Part shown: positions 1 through 8,395 of the stretch, piece after piece
Layout of the letters: each line of letters opens with the position of its first letter
Numbering within the stretch: position 1 is the stretch's first letter
Assembly (NCBI GenBank): GCA_905480405.1
Contig: CAJQQH010000080.1
Coordinates: 1-39,769 of the forward strand
Source of the DNA: an uncultured Polaribacter sp.
GTDB taxonomy: Bacteria; Bacteroidota; Bacteroidia; Flavobacteriales; Flavobacteriaceae
Length of the DNA stretch: 39,769 bases
Direction of reading: 5' to 3'
Notes under the pieces: generated by a model
What the model was told of the DNA's origin: nothing
The model's database searches: none
The model's input: only the letters and a program-made list of their open reading frames with translations
Made by a program: the position numbers and the translations under genes

Positions 1-245
1 CCATCAACTTGGACATAATATTCTTTTTCATATTTCTGAGATCTTATTTCTGCAGAAACTTTACCATCTGTTGTTAATAAAAGTAAACCTTCTGATGGTA
101 CATCTAAACGTCCAATTGCCATTGTTCCTTTTGGAAAATCGTATAATTCGCCTAATAATTTTTTCTTTCTCTTTGCCGGATTTACAAACTGAGAAATCAT
201 TCCCCAAGGTTTATGAATGATAAAATGACGATGCTTTTCTATCAA
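1..245 (-). CDS. rRNA pseudouridine synthase, RluE/RsuA family (3' end cut by window edge)
   Basis: The 82 visible residues are the N-terminal part of the catalytic domain of an RsuA/RluE-type pseudouridine synthase, which isomerises a uridine in rRNA. Seen: an opening HFIIHKPWGM, then MAIGRLDVPSEGLLLLTTDG at about residues 42-61, with the family's catalytic Asp (D48) in GRLD, then a KEYYVQV strand. The S4 domain of longer RsuA members is absent at the N-terminus, as in RluE. No ATG precedes the conserved start, so initiation is most likely at the TTG at 245, one base after the stop of the upstream epimerase gene, suggesting co-transcription. The rest of the gene lies outside the window. The family is clear; the target uridine cannot be told. 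Confidence 0.85.
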   Translation of the reverse strand, partial: MIEKHRHFIIHKPWGMISQFVNPAKRKKKLLGELYDFPKGTMAIGRLDVPSEGLLLLTTDGKVSAEIRSQKYEKEYYVQVD

Positions 246-246
246 T

Positions 247-1038
247 TTATATTGTTTTAATTTTTACAGAAAAACTATTTTTTCCTGCTGATAAACGCAT
301 GTTTTGTTCAGAAAATTTTTGATCTGTATAAGAAGTATATTGTGTAATTGGTTCTATACAAAGCATATTATCAACCTCTGTCCACAACATAAAATTATGA
401 AAACCTTTAGTAGTAATTTCTAAGTTTTTTCTATCGATATTTTTCAATACAATTTTATCAGAATTTAATATTGGAAAAGCATTAGAACCTGCTTTGTAAA
501 CATCGGCCAACGTTATTTTTTTACCATTAGACTCTAAAATTTCTTTACCAGTATTAGATAATAAAAAAGCAGGATGATAACCTAACATAAAAGGCATTCC
601 TATATCAGAATTGATGATAAATTCGATGTATAAAATATCATTTTTTAAAGTAAATATTTTCTCAAAAGTAAAATCAAATGGCCAAAAAAGTTTTTTTTCA
701 GTAGACTTAGCAGGAAATTTACTATTGTTAATAAGTGTATTTTTTGAGTATTTTTTTATGTATTTAGCCCAATTTTCATCCGAAGAAATTAAACTATAAT
801 TTAATTCACGTAATAAACCATGCTGATCTTGAGTTGCATCACCATTTTTAGTATGAACTTTAAAATTATTTTTAGAAATAGGACCAATTACAGGAAACAT
901 TTCATCATCAGAATTTCTCCAACCTTTATTTCCTTTCTGATGGATATATTCTTGGTTGTCTTTTTTAAAACTGATTAACTCTCCATTTTCTATAGTTACT
1001 GTACTATTTTTATTTTTTAAAAAAAGCTTAGAACTCAT
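247..1038 (-). CDS. Aldose 1-epimerase family protein (galactose-mutarotase fold, LacX-like)
   Basis: A 263-residue cytosolic protein with the galactose-mutarotase fold, expected to interconvert alpha and beta anomers of a hexose or hexose phosphate. Visible landmarks are FPVIGP near 48-53, QHG at 72-74, GYHPAF at 153-158 (the His is the likely general acid) and CIEP at 227-230 (the Glu is the likely general base). The length is that of the short LacX/YeaD-like branch, not the ~340-residue GalM. There is no signal peptide. The pseudouridine synthase follows after one base. The sugar is unknown; the fold and active-site pair are well supported. Confidence 0.85.
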   Translation of the reverse strand: MSSKLFLKNKNSTVTIENGELISFKKDNQEYIHQKGNKGWRNSDDEMFPVIGPISKNNFKVHTKNGDATQDQHGLLRELNYSLISSDENWAKYIKKYSKNTLINNSKFPAKSTEKKLFWPFDFTFEKIFTLKNDILYIEFIINSDIGMPFMLGYHPAFLLSNTGKEILESNGKKITLADVYKAGSNAFPILNSDKIVLKNIDRKNLEITTKGFHNFMLWTEVDNMLCIEPITQYTSYTDQKFSEQNMRLSAGKNSFSVKIKTI

Positions 1039-1147
1039 TATTATTATAATTTTTGGACTGTAAAAATAGTATAAAAATCTAGTTTCTTTTTTAGGTAAAT
1101 AAATTTAGATTTTCGTAACTTGTGGCACTTATTTAAATAATATAATT

Positions 1148-1153
1148 AGGAGG
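1148..1153 (+). promoter_or_regulatory. Shine-Dalgarno sequence of recA
   Basis: AGGAGG ends four bases before the recA ATG. Bacteroidota genes usually lack such a site, and I see no comparable sequence at other starts in this window. The match to the anti-SD is complete although the spacing is short. Confidence 0.7.
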
Positions 1154-1157
1154 ATTC

Positions 1158-2165
1158 ATGGCAGCAGATAAAGAAAAAACAGCAAAATTAAAAGCATTAC
1201 AACTTACTTTAGATAAGTTAGATAAAACATACGGTAAAGGTGCTGTAATGAAACTTGGAGATGTAGCAGTAGATGATATAGATGCTATTTCTTCTGGTTC
1301 TTTGGGGCTAGATTTAGCTTTAGGCGTTGGTGGTTACCCAAGAGGTAGAGTTATAGAAATTTACGGGCCAGAATCTTCTGGTAAAACAACACTTACATTA
1401 CATGCAATCGCAGAGGCTCAAAAAGCAGGCGGAATTGCTGCTTTTATTGATGCAGAACATGCGTTTGATCGTTTTTATGCAGAAAATTTAGGTGTAGATA
1501 TAGAAAATTTAATTATTTCTCAACCAGATCATGGAGAGCAAGCATTAGAAATTGCAGACAATTTAATTAGATCTGGTGCAATAGATATTGTTGTTATAGA
1601 TTCTGTTGCAGCGTTAACTCCAAAATCTGAGATTGAAGGAGAAATGGGAGATTCTAAAATGGGTCTTCATGCACGTTTAATGTCTCAAGCGCTACGTAAA
1701 TTAACAGGTACAATTTCTAAAACAAACTGTACAGTTATATTTATTAACCAATTAAGAGAAAAAATTGGTGTAATGTTTGGTAACCCAGAAACTACAACAG
1801 GTGGTAATGCATTAAAATTTTATGCATCTGTTCGTTTAGATATTAGAAGAAGAACACAAATTAAAGATGGAGACAGAGTTATTGGAAACAGTACTAAAGT
1901 TAAAATTGTAAAAAATAAAGTTGCTCCGCCATTTCAAATTGCAGAATTTGATATTATGTATGGTGAAGGAATCTCTAAAGTTGGTGAGATTTTAGATATT
2001 GCTGTAGAATTAGGAATTGTAAAGAAAAGCGGTTCTTGGTTTAGTTATGGAGAAACAAAATTAGGACAAGGAAGGGATTCTGTAAAAGGATTGATAAAAG
2101 ACAACCCAGAATTGGCAGAAGAACTTGAAGGAAAAATCAAAGTTGCTATTGAAAATCAAGAATAA
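1158..2165 (+). CDS. recA: Recombinase RecA
   Basis: RecA forms ATP-dependent filaments on single-stranded DNA for homologous recombination and co-activates SOS-type cleavage. The 335 residues match the family length. Seen: Walker A GPESSGKT at 70-77, catalytic Glu in DAEHAFD (E100), Walker [10 protein letters not shown] at 145-153, and the L2/DNA-binding loop from [20 protein letters not shown] at 198-217. The acidic C-terminal tail is short. The ATG at 1158 is fixed by a perfect AGGAGG four bases upstream. I found no exact TAnnTTTG box; TAGATTTT near 1105 is the nearest. A strong hairpin terminator follows. Its partner recX lies about 30 kb away on the other strand. Confidence 0.98.
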   Translation: MAADKEKTAKLKALQLTLDKLDKTYGKGAVMKLGDVAVDDIDAISSGSLGLDLALGVGGYPRGRVIEIYGPESSGKTTLTLHAIAEAQKAGGIAAFIDAEHAFDRFYAENLGVDIENLIISQPDHGEQALEIADNLIRSGAIDIVVIDSVAALTPKSEIEGEMGDSKMGLHARLMSQALRKLTGTISKTNCTVIFINQLREKIGVMFGNPETTTGGNALKFYASVRLDIRRRTQIKDGDRVIGNSTKVKIVKNKVAPPFQIAEFDIMYGEGISKVGEILDIAVELGIVKKSGSWFSYGETKLGQGRDSVKGLIKDNPELAEELEGKIKVAIENQE

Positions 2166-2187
2166 TTTAAAAGTTCTAACTATTATT

Positions 2188-2229
2188 AAAACTGCTATAG
2201 AAGTAATCAATCTATAGCAGTTTTTTTTT
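2188..2229 (+). terminator. Intrinsic terminator of recA
   Basis: A 13-bp perfect stem (AAACTGCTATAG core, 2188-2200 with 2212-2224) and an 11-base loop are followed by a T run to 2229, 23 bases after the recA stop. Confidence 0.9.
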
Positions 2230-2347
2230 ATTAAATTTTTAGTTTAAGGTAAGAGTTTAAAAATATACTTTTAATTTATAATGTGTTATTTATAAGGTAT
2301 TTTACAATTTCATTAACTTAAATAAACCAAACTAAAGTTGTTTTAAC

Positions 2348-2355
2348 TATTTTTG
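2348..2355 (+). promoter_or_regulatory. -7 promoter box (TATTTTTG) of the GNAT gene
   Basis: An exact TAnnTTTG match placed 29 bases before the TTG start at 2384. No convincing -33 TTG at the usual spacing was seen. Confidence 0.5.
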
Positions 2356-2383
2356 ACGGAGAAGAAATTTATAAGAAATAACA

Positions 2384-2920
2384 TTGATTAAAGTATCTAA
2401 AAACATAGAATTAAGAGGGATTTTGAGTTCTGACTCTGCATCTCTTTTTACATTAATGAAAGAAATTTATCCTTTAGCCTATAGTCACTTTTGGACAGAT
2501 GAAGGTGAATGGTATGTGAATTCTCAATATTCTAAAGAACATATTTTAAAAGAATTAGAGGTTGAGAATGCAGATTATTATTTTGTTGTTTTTAATGATG
2601 AAATTGTAGGAAATCTTAGAATTATTTGGGATGAAAAATTAGTAGGTTTATCACAAGAAAAACAAGTTAAATTACACAGAATTTATCTTCACCAAAAAAC
2701 ACAAGGTAATGGTGTTGGAAAAAAAATACTTTCTTGGTTAGAAGAAAAAGCTAAAAAAGATGGTTACCAAGCTATTTGGTTAGATGCTATGGATATGCAA
2801 CCTCAAGCTTTTCAATTTTATAAAAAGAGGGGTTATAAATACCATTCTCATACATTTTTACCTTATAATTTATTGCATGATAATGTAAGAAAAATGAGTC
2901 AGGTTTATAAAGAAATTTAA
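2384..2920 (+). CDS. GNAT-family N-acetyltransferase
   Basis: A 178-residue acetyl-CoA-dependent acetyltransferase of unknown acceptor. The beta-1 start is IELRGI at 8-13. Motif [19 protein letters not shown] at 97-114, carries the acetyl-CoA pyrophosphate loop QGNGVG (107-112). Motif [11 protein letters not shown], lies at 142-151. There is no ATG before beta-1; a stop lies four codons upstream, so TTG at 2384 is the probable start. It is monocistronic, with its own -7 box, and its stop codon overlaps that of the convergent dut gene by four bases (shared TTAA). Confidence 0.85.
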   Translation: MIKVSKNIELRGILSSDSASLFTLMKEIYPLAYSHFWTDEGEWYVNSQYSKEHILKELEVENADYYFVVFNDEIVGNLRIIWDEKLVGLSQEKQVKLHRIYLHQKTQGNGVGKKILSWLEEKAKKDGYQAIWLDAMDMQPQAFQFYKKRGYKYHSHTFLPYNLLHDNVRKMSQVYKEI

Positions 2921-3348
2921 ACTCCTGTACTTCCAAAACCACCAGCACCACGTTCCGTTTCACTTAAAACATCAACTTCCTGCCAAATAACACGTTCGTG
3001 TTTTGCAATAACTAATTGAGCTATTCTTTCTCCATCATTTACAACAAATTCTTCATTAGAAAGGTTTACTAAAATTACACCTATTTCACCTCTGTAGTCA
3101 GCATCTACTGTTCCAGGAGAATTTAAAACCGTAATTCCTTTTTTGGCAGCCAAACCACTTCTAGGTCTTACTTGTGCTTCAAAACCAATGGGTAAAGCAA
3201 TAAATAAACCAGTTTTTATAATTGCTCTTTCTAAAGGTTTTAAAACAATAGAGTCATTAAGATTTGCTCTTAAATCCATACCTGCTGCACCTTCTGTTTC
3301 ATAGTTAGGTGTTGCGTGTTTCGATTTATTTATAATTTGTACGTTCAT
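2917..3348 (-). CDS. dut: Deoxyuridine 5'-triphosphate nucleotidohydrolase (dUTPase)
   Basis: Trimeric dUTPase, hydrolysing dUTP to dUMP and pyrophosphate. All five family motifs are present in the 143 residues: AAGMDLRA (21-28), [10 protein letters not shown] (62-71), [17 protein letters not shown] (79-95, catalytic Asp in the DAD segment), GERIAQLVI (106-114) and [10 protein letters not shown] (133-142). The start is ATG at 3348. The longer frame from TTG at 3372 is rejected because that TTG is the end of a perfect -7 box. It is transcribed divergently from gpsA and converges on the GNAT gene with overlapping stops. Confidence 0.97.
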   Translation of the reverse strand: MNVQIINKSKHATPNYETEGAAGMDLRANLNDSIVLKPLERAIIKTGLFIALPIGFEAQVRPRSGLAAKKGITVLNSPGTVDADYRGEIGVILVNLSNEEFVVNDGERIAQLVIAKHERVIWQEVDVLSETERGAGGFGSTGV

Positions 3349-3369
3349 TGTTTTAAATAGGATATAAAG

Positions 3370-3377
3370 CAAATATA
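3370..3377 (-). promoter_or_regulatory. -7 promoter box (TATATTTG) of dut
   Basis: An exact TAnnTTTG on the minus strand, 21 bases before the dut ATG. It contains the TTG that would otherwise look like an upstream start codon. Confidence 0.6.
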
Positions 3378-3417
3378 ATAAATAGGTTAAGGTTTCTATA
3401 TAAGTTAATACTTTTCT

Positions 3418-3425
3418 TACATTTG
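3418..3425 (+). promoter_or_regulatory. -7 promoter box (TACATTTG) of gpsA
   Basis: An exact TAnnTTTG, 18 bases before the gpsA ATG at 3444, divergent from the dut box about 40 bases away. The in-frame TTG at 3423 lies inside the box, so the ATG is the start. Confidence 0.6.
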
Positions 3426-3443
3426 AAATCTAATTTTATAAGT

Positions 3444-4439
3444 ATGAACAAACATCAAAAGATTGCAGTTTTAGGAGGAGGAAGTTGGGCAACTGCTATT
3501 GTTAAAATGTTGATAGAGAATTTAGATAATGTTGGTTGGTATATGAGAAGTACACAATCAATAGAACATATTAAAGAAAATAACCATAATCCAAAATATT
3601 TAAGCTCTGCAGAGTTAGATGCTAATCGTTTAGATTTATCAGATGATATTAATTACATGGTTGCAAATTACGATGTTTTAATATTTGCTATTCCGTCTGC
3701 TTTTTTAACAAGTGAATTAGGTAAATTAAAAGAATCTTTAGAAACTAAAACTATATTTTCTGCAATTAAAGGTATTGTACCAGAAACGGGTTTAATTGTT
3801 GGCGAACATTTTAATAAATATTTTAATATTCCTATAGAAAATATTGGAGTAATTACTGGGCCTTGTCATGCAGAAGAGGTTGCTATGGAGCGTTTATCTT
3901 ATTTAACAATAGCATGTCAAGATCAACAAAAAGCTGAGTTAATGAGTAATGCTATAAAAGGTTGGTATATAAAAACTAAAATTTCTGATGATATTATAGG
4001 AACAGAATATGCAGCAATGCTAAAAAATATATATGCTGTAGCTGCCGGTATTGCTCATGGTTTAGGTTATGGAGATAATTTTCAGTCTGTGTTAATGAGT
4101 AATGCAATTAGAGAAATGAAACGCTTTATAAAAAAAGTGCATAAGATGAAACGTAATATTAATAACTCAGCTTATTTAGGAGATTTGTTAGTAACAGGTT
4201 ATTCTACATTTAGTAGAAATAGACAATTTGGAAACATGGTTGGTAAAGGGTATACAGTTAAATCTGCTCAATTAGAAATGAGTATGGTAGCAGAAGGATA
4301 TTATGCAACAAAAAGCGCTTATAAAATTAAAGAAGATAATGGAGCAAAAACTCCAATTATAGACGCGGTCTTTAATGTTTTATATAATGATAAAAATCCT
4401 AAAAAAGAATTCAAAAAGTTGACGAATAAATTAGATTAA
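3444..4439 (+). CDS. gpsA: Glycerol-3-phosphate dehydrogenase [NAD(P)+]
   Basis: Cytosolic enzyme reducing dihydroxyacetone phosphate to sn-glycerol 3-phosphate, the entry to phospholipid synthesis. In the 331 residues: Rossmann loop VLGGGSWATA (9-18), FAIPS (81-85), SAIKGI with K110, GVITGPCHAEEV (135-146), the catalytic Lys in AAMLKNIYAVAAG (K194), GDLLVT (246-251) and SRNRQFG (257-263). All key segments are present at the usual family length. Short leader from its own -7 box. No terminator is visible in the 43 bases before the next gene, so read-through is possible. Confidence 0.95.
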   Translation: MNKHQKIAVLGGGSWATAIVKMLIENLDNVGWYMRSTQSIEHIKENNHNPKYLSSAELDANRLDLSDDINYMVANYDVLIFAIPSAFLTSELGKLKESLETKTIFSAIKGIVPETGLIVGEHFNKYFNIPIENIGVITGPCHAEEVAMERLSYLTIACQDQQKAELMSNAIKGWYIKTKISDDIIGTEYAAMLKNIYAVAAGIAHGLGYGDNFQSVLMSNAIREMKRFIKKVHKMKRNINNSAYLGDLLVTGYSTFSRNRQFGNMVGKGYTVKSAQLEMSMVAEGYYATKSAYKIKEDNGAKTPIIDAVFNVLYNDKNPKKEFKKLTNKLD

Positions 4440-4482
4440 TTGTTTAATTTTGAACATTGATAATATTTATTAAACAATTGTA

Positions 4483-5142
4483 ATGAAAACAATACAAGAA
4501 GTTGTAGAAAGTACCATTAGGAAAACACCTTTTATTGAAGAAGCTCTAAATGAGAAGTTAATAAATGTTTCCTCTTTAGCTAGAATTATTTTACCAGAAG
4601 TTTCTGCTACTTTAAAGAAAGATGTTAAGGTTGGTGCAGTAATGATGTCTATTAATAGGCTTTCACCTGCAAGTGAATTACGTATTAGAAAAAACATAAA
4701 AAAGTTAGCATTAGATTTAGGTGACGTAATTGTAAGATCTGATTTATGCGATTTTACTTTTAAAAATACAACCTCATTATTAAAAGAAATTGCGAAGATT
4801 TTAATGAAATCATCAGAAAGTTCTGACTATTTTTTAACAGTTTCTCAAGGAATTTTTGAAACTAATATTGTTACCAGTAAGAATTTACATCCTTTTGTAA
4901 ACGAAATTTTTGAAAAAGAAACATTAATTTCGAGTGTTTTAGACTTAGCTTCAATCACCATTAAATTACCTAAAGAAAATTTAGAACAATCTGGTATTTA
5001 TTACTTTATATTAAAACAATTAGCTTGGGCAGATATCCCATTACAAGAAATTATTTCTACGACCAACGAAATGACTATTGTTGTAAAAGAAGAAGATATC
5101 AACCAAACATTTGCCATTTTAATGGACATGAAATTGAGTTAA
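4483..5142 (+). CDS. Conserved protein with HTH-like N-terminus and aspartokinase-like ACT C-terminus
   Basis: A 219-residue cytosolic protein I do not recognise by name. Residues 8-60 (IRKTPFIEEALNEKLINVSS, then an Ile/Val-rich helix and GAVMMSINRL) resemble the small winged-helix-like module seen in some ACT-containing proteins. The C-terminal part (about 158-217), with SGIYYFILKQLAWADIPLQE and then NEMTIVVKEEDINQTFAIL, has the beta-alpha-beta pattern of the second ACT repeat of aspartokinases. A role as a small-molecule-responsive regulator is inference. No kinase domain is present. It lies 43 bases behind gpsA and ends at a hairpin. Confidence 0.6.
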   Translation: MKTIQEVVESTIRKTPFIEEALNEKLINVSSLARIILPEVSATLKKDVKVGAVMMSINRLSPASELRIRKNIKKLALDLGDVIVRSDLCDFTFKNTTSLLKEIAKILMKSSESSDYFLTVSQGIFETNIVTSKNLHPFVNEIFEKETLISSVLDLASITIKLPKENLEQSGIYYFILKQLAWADIPLQEIISTTNEMTIVVKEEDINQTFAILMDMKLS

Positions 5143-5145
5143 AAA

Positions 5146-5165
5146 AACCCGAATTTATTCGGGTT
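5146..5165 (-). terminator. Hairpin terminator between convergent genes
   Basis: An 8-bp perfect stem AACCCGAA/TTCGGGTT with a four-base loop. On the minus strand it is followed directly by a run of seven T, so it best terminates the small exported protein gene, and it probably also ends the plus-strand transcript. Confidence 0.8.
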
Positions 5166-5218
5166 ATTAATTTCAACTTGCTTTTTTTAATTTTAAATAT
5201 AGTTTTGACTGAAACTAT

Positions 5219-5563
5219 TTATTTTAAGAAAAATTTAAAAATTCTTTTAACCTTCATAGTTTTTCCATTAGCAACACCTGTTCTATCAAAAAGCATAACA
5301 TCTACCCATTTGTAAATTACTACAAATCTTTTACCAATTAAATCGTTATTATATAGATTGGTTTCACTTTCAAAAGAAGGGTGTAAATCATGAAAATTAA
5401 TAGGATTTCCTCTACTATCTTCAAACATAAAATTATCTGTAACATCTCTTCCTTTGTAGGTAATGGTAATTTTATTTTCTGTTTCTTGAGCTTTTAATTC
5501 TTGATTCTTAAACATAAATATTGTAACTAAAGCTACTACTGTAATAAATTTAACTGTTTTCAT
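5219..5563 (-). CDS. Small exported protein A, unknown function
   Basis: 114 residues: a signal peptide (MKTVKFITVVALVTIF..., predicted cleavage after LKA, before QET) and about 88 mature residues rich in beta-forming and aromatic residues, ending in VKRIFKFFLK. I know no domain for it. The mature part can be aligned by eye with the exported protein at 8396-8728: both start QE(T)ENK, have F-x-F-x-D near 20, a DL..S segment, a K-F-x-(V/I) strand, and a final (V)K-x-I strand. The two genes flank the MFS-Kelch pair and face it. Probably periplasmic or outer-surface; no lipobox. Confidence 0.65.
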   Translation of the reverse strand: MKTVKFITVVALVTIFMFKNQELKAQETENKITITYKGRDVTDNFMFEDSRGNPINFHDLHPSFESETNLYNNDLIGKRFVVIYKWVDVMLFDRTGVANGKTMKVKRIFKFFLK

Positions 5564-5629
5564 TTTTTTATTATAAAAATTAATATTCTTTGCATTCTAT
5601 AAGTAAGACAACCGTAATTGTTTTTACCC

Positions 5630-5637
5630 TATTTTTG
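5630..5637 (+). promoter_or_regulatory. -7 promoter box (TATTTTTG) of the MFS gene
   Basis: An exact TAnnTTTG, 43 bases before the MFS start codon. No clear -33 element was seen. Confidence 0.5.
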
Positions 5638-5680
5638 TTTTAAAATAACACACACACTTTATATTTTTAAAAATTAAACA

Positions 5681-6949
5681 ATGAAAAAGTTAGATCCTTA
5701 TGCTGCTTTAAGAATTAAAGAATTCAATATTTTTTTATTCGTAAGATTTCTATTGGTTTTTGGTTGGTCTATGCAGTTTATAGTCATAGAATGGCAAGTT
5801 TATAGTATTACAAAAGATCCTTTATCTCTTGGTATTATTGGTCTTATGGAAATTATTCCAGCATTTTCAATGGCCTTATTTGCAGGTCATATTGTAGATC
5901 AAAAAGAAAAAAGAAACCTATTAGCAACATGTACAGCAGCCTTTTCTTTAATTAGTTTAGGATTATTTTTATTAACTACAGAAAGTGTAATTGCAAGTTG
6001 GTCTACAAATGCTGTTTTATATTCAATTTATGGATTGGTTTTCTTTGGAGGGTTTTTACGTTCTTTTTTCGGACCAACAATTTTTTCTTTAGTAGCATTA
6101 TTAGTTCCTAAAAAAATATATCATAATGCAGCAACATGGAGTACAAGTACTTGGAAAACGGCATCTGTTTCTGGAGCTCTTTTTGGTGGTTTTTTTATTA
6201 GTTGGATTGGTGTAGACAAAACTCTTTGTCTTGTTTTTGTACTGGTTATTTTATCATTAATATTCACTTTTTTAATTAAAAAGAAGCCAATTTTAAATAA
6301 AAAAATTGGTGAGCCTATGAAAGAAAGCTTAAAAGCTGGTGTACAATTCGTTTTTAAAAATAAAGCAATTTTAGGTGTTTTAACTTTAGACATGATTGCT
6401 GTTCTATTTGGTGGTACAGTTGCAATTTTATCTGTGTTTGCGCAAGATGTATTAAAAGTAGGACCAGAAGGCTTTGGAATTTTAAACGCTTCTATTTCTA
6501 TGGGAAGTATTGTTACCATGTTTATTACAACTTATATTCCTATTGATAAAAATACAGGTAAGAAAATGCTTATATCTGTTTTTGTTTTTGGGTTAAGTAT
6601 TATTGCTTTTGGTTTATCATCTATTTTTTGGGTAAGTATTTTGGCTTTATTTATTAGTGGCGCTGCAGATGGTATTTCTATGGTAATTAGACAAACAATT
6701 TTACAGTTAAAAACACCAGATGATATGCGCGGTAGAGTCTCTTCTGTAAATTCTATGTTTGTTGGTTCTTCTAATGAGTTAGGTGCTTTCGAGAGCGGTT
6801 TGGCTGCTAAAATATTAGGTCCTGTTGCTGCAGTTGTTTTTGGTGGTACAATGACTTTAATTACTGTTGTAACAACCGGAATAGCAAACCCAACGTTAAG
6901 AGATTTAGATTTAACAAAAGATATTGAAACTTCAGAAAACGAAGATTAA
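5681..6949 (+). CDS. MFS transporter (EntS-like / MFS_3-type)
   Basis: A 422-residue inner-membrane permease with the hydrophobic pattern of a 10-12 helix major facilitator. The loop between helices 2 and 3 reads AGHIVDQKEKRN, the form of the MFS signature D-x-x-(D/E)-(K)-(R) seen in EntS-like exporters. A second-half equivalent GAADGISMVIRQTILQ and PDDMRGRVSSVNSMFVG is also characteristic of that group. Substrate unknown; this branch is mostly drug, siderophore or small-effector exporters. The Kelch gene starts 50 bases later on the same strand, so the two may be co-transcribed. Confidence 0.85.
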   Translation: MKKLDPYAALRIKEFNIFLFVRFLLVFGWSMQFIVIEWQVYSITKDPLSLGIIGLMEIIPAFSMALFAGHIVDQKEKRNLLATCTAAFSLISLGLFLLTTESVIASWSTNAVLYSIYGLVFFGGFLRSFFGPTIFSLVALLVPKKIYHNAATWSTSTWKTASVSGALFGGFFISWIGVDKTLCLVFVLVILSLIFTFLIKKKPILNKKIGEPMKESLKAGVQFVFKNKAILGVLTLDMIAVLFGGTVAILSVFAQDVLKVGPEGFGILNASISMGSIVTMFITTYIPIDKNTGKKMLISVFVFGLSIIAFGLSSIFWVSILALFISGAADGISMVIRQTILQLKTPDDMRGRVSSVNSMFVGSSNELGAFESGLAAKILGPVAAVVFGGTMTLITVVTTGIANPTLRDLDLTKDIETSENED

Positions 6950-6999
6950 TATTTTATTTTAAGGCACAATTTTTGATACTTAAAAACAAAAATCATTCA

Positions 7000-8337
7000 A
7001 TGAAAAAATTTTTACTTTTTACTTTTTTAATTTGTTCTACAGTTAGTTTTTCTCAAAAAATTACACTAAAAGTTTTAGATTTTAACACACATGCTCCAAT
7101 AGAAAAAGCACATGTTTTCTTTATTAATAAAACAGTGTATACAAATGATAAAGGAGAGTTTTCGTTTAAGTTAAAGAAAAAAAATAGCATTACTTTTTCT
7201 ATTTCTCACCTTAAATATGATACCAAAGAAGTTGTTTACAAAAAGAGTGATCTATCTTTAATAATCTTTCTTACAGAAAAACAAGAACTGTTAGAAGGTA
7301 TAAAAATTAGTGCACCCAAAAAACTTCAAGCAATTCTTAATTTTAAAAAATTACAAAATTTACCCAAAGCAGTTTATTCTTTTGGTTCTGTTATAAATGA
7401 AGATAAAATTTACCTTTTTGGTGGTGATGTTTCTAGTATTTACGAAAAAAATAAAGAAGGTTTAAGTAATGTTCAGTTTAGTAATGAAACAGAGATTATG
7501 AAATTTTTAACCAAACCTAAACCAATTAGTTTTAATAAATATATAGGAGATTTTCAATTATATGATATCGATAAAAAAGAGTGGAAAAATGAAAAGAATA
7601 AGATGCTTAGTAGAGCATACCACAGTGCGATTTTTTACAAAGACACAGTACTTATAATTGGCGGAAAACAACACTCTAAAAAGAAAACAAAAGAATTATT
7701 AGCAAATGAAATTGAACGTATTTCTATAAAAGATTTATCAATAGAAAAAGACGGAACAAATCCGCATCAAGCAGTAGATTTTGGAACAGTAATATATGAT
7801 GATAAAATAATTGTGTTTGGAGGTTCTACAAAACAATATGAAAACGGAAAAGTACTCTTTTCTAAAGATATTCATTTTTATGATTTAAAAACAGGTTATT
7901 GGTATTTACTAACAAAAATGTCTAAAGGAAAAGAAGTAACAGGGATTGTTTTTAATGATAAATTGTATTTATTTGGAGGTTTTAATAAAAAGAACTTAGT
8001 AGAAATAGAATCATTCAATTTTAAAACTGGACGATGGAATAAAGAAGGAGAACTTTTTAGAGGAATGAAAAAACCCGCAATAACTAAAGATAATGAATTT
8101 ATTTATTTGCAAGAAGATGGCAGAATCATAACGTTTAAGCCGAAAACAAAAATGCTTAAAGAGTATTCTATAGATTTAAACCTTAATAACTCAGAGATGC
8201 ATTATAATAAGGAATCTTTATATATAATGGGTGGTTATCATGTGGAAGATTTTAGAAGATTTCCTTCAAATGGTTTTTACAATATAAAAATATCTGAGTT
8301 TAGTAAAACGAAACCAATTAATATTAAAAGGTTATAA
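7000..8337 (+). CDS. Exported Kelch-repeat protein with N-terminal carboxypeptidase-regulatory-like domain
   Basis: 445 residues starting at ATG 7000 (MKKFLLFTFL signal, cleavage likely FS|QK at 19). Residues 20-95 form a CarboxypepD_reg-like beta-sandwich (VLDFNTHAPIEKAHVFF, TNDKGEFSFK), common at the N-terminus of Bacteroidota surface proteins. From about 125 onward there are at least five Kelch-like GG strands: IYLFGGD, VLIIGGK, IIVFGGS, LYLFGGF and LYIMGGY, implying a beta-propeller. No T9SS tail or TonB plug is present, so it is probably periplasmic. Binding partner unknown. The longer frame from TTG at 6973 would bury the signal peptide. Confidence 0.8.
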   Translation: MKKFLLFTFLICSTVSFSQKITLKVLDFNTHAPIEKAHVFFINKTVYTNDKGEFSFKLKKKNSITFSISHLKYDTKEVVYKKSDLSLIIFLTEKQELLEGIKISAPKKLQAILNFKKLQNLPKAVYSFGSVINEDKIYLFGGDVSSIYEKNKEGLSNVQFSNETEIMKFLTKPKPISFNKYIGDFQLYDIDKKEWKNEKNKMLSRAYHSAIFYKDTVLIIGGKQHSKKKTKELLANEIERISIKDLSIEKDGTNPHQAVDFGTVIYDDKIIVFGGSTKQYENGKVLFSKDIHFYDLKTGYWYLLTKMSKGKEVTGIVFNDKLYLFGGFNKKNLVEIESFNFKTGRWNKEGELFRGMKKPAITKDNEFIYLQEDGRIITFKPKTKMLKEYSIDLNLNNSEMHYNKESLYIMGGYHVEDFRRFPSNGFYNIKISEFSKTKPINIKRL

Positions 8338-8360
8338 TTCTTTTTAATAATAAGCAAAAA

Positions 8361-8389
8361 AAACCGTTTGCTAATTTAACAAACGGTTT
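8361..8389. terminator. Bidirectional terminator
   Basis: A 10-bp perfect stem AAACCGTTTG/CAAACGGTTT with a 9-base loop, an A run on its left and T-rich bases on its right, between the convergent Kelch gene and small exported protein B. Confidence 0.88.
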
Positions 8390-8395
8390 AAAACT

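Noticed and set aside
611-799. Plus-strand frame of 62 codons opposite the epimerase gene
   Set aside because: Hydrophobic low-complexity shadow of a well-supported gene on the other strand.
5025-5315. Frame running from the HTH/ACT gene across the terminator
   Set aside because: It overlaps the real gene in another frame, crosses a clear terminator and has no recognisable protein pattern.
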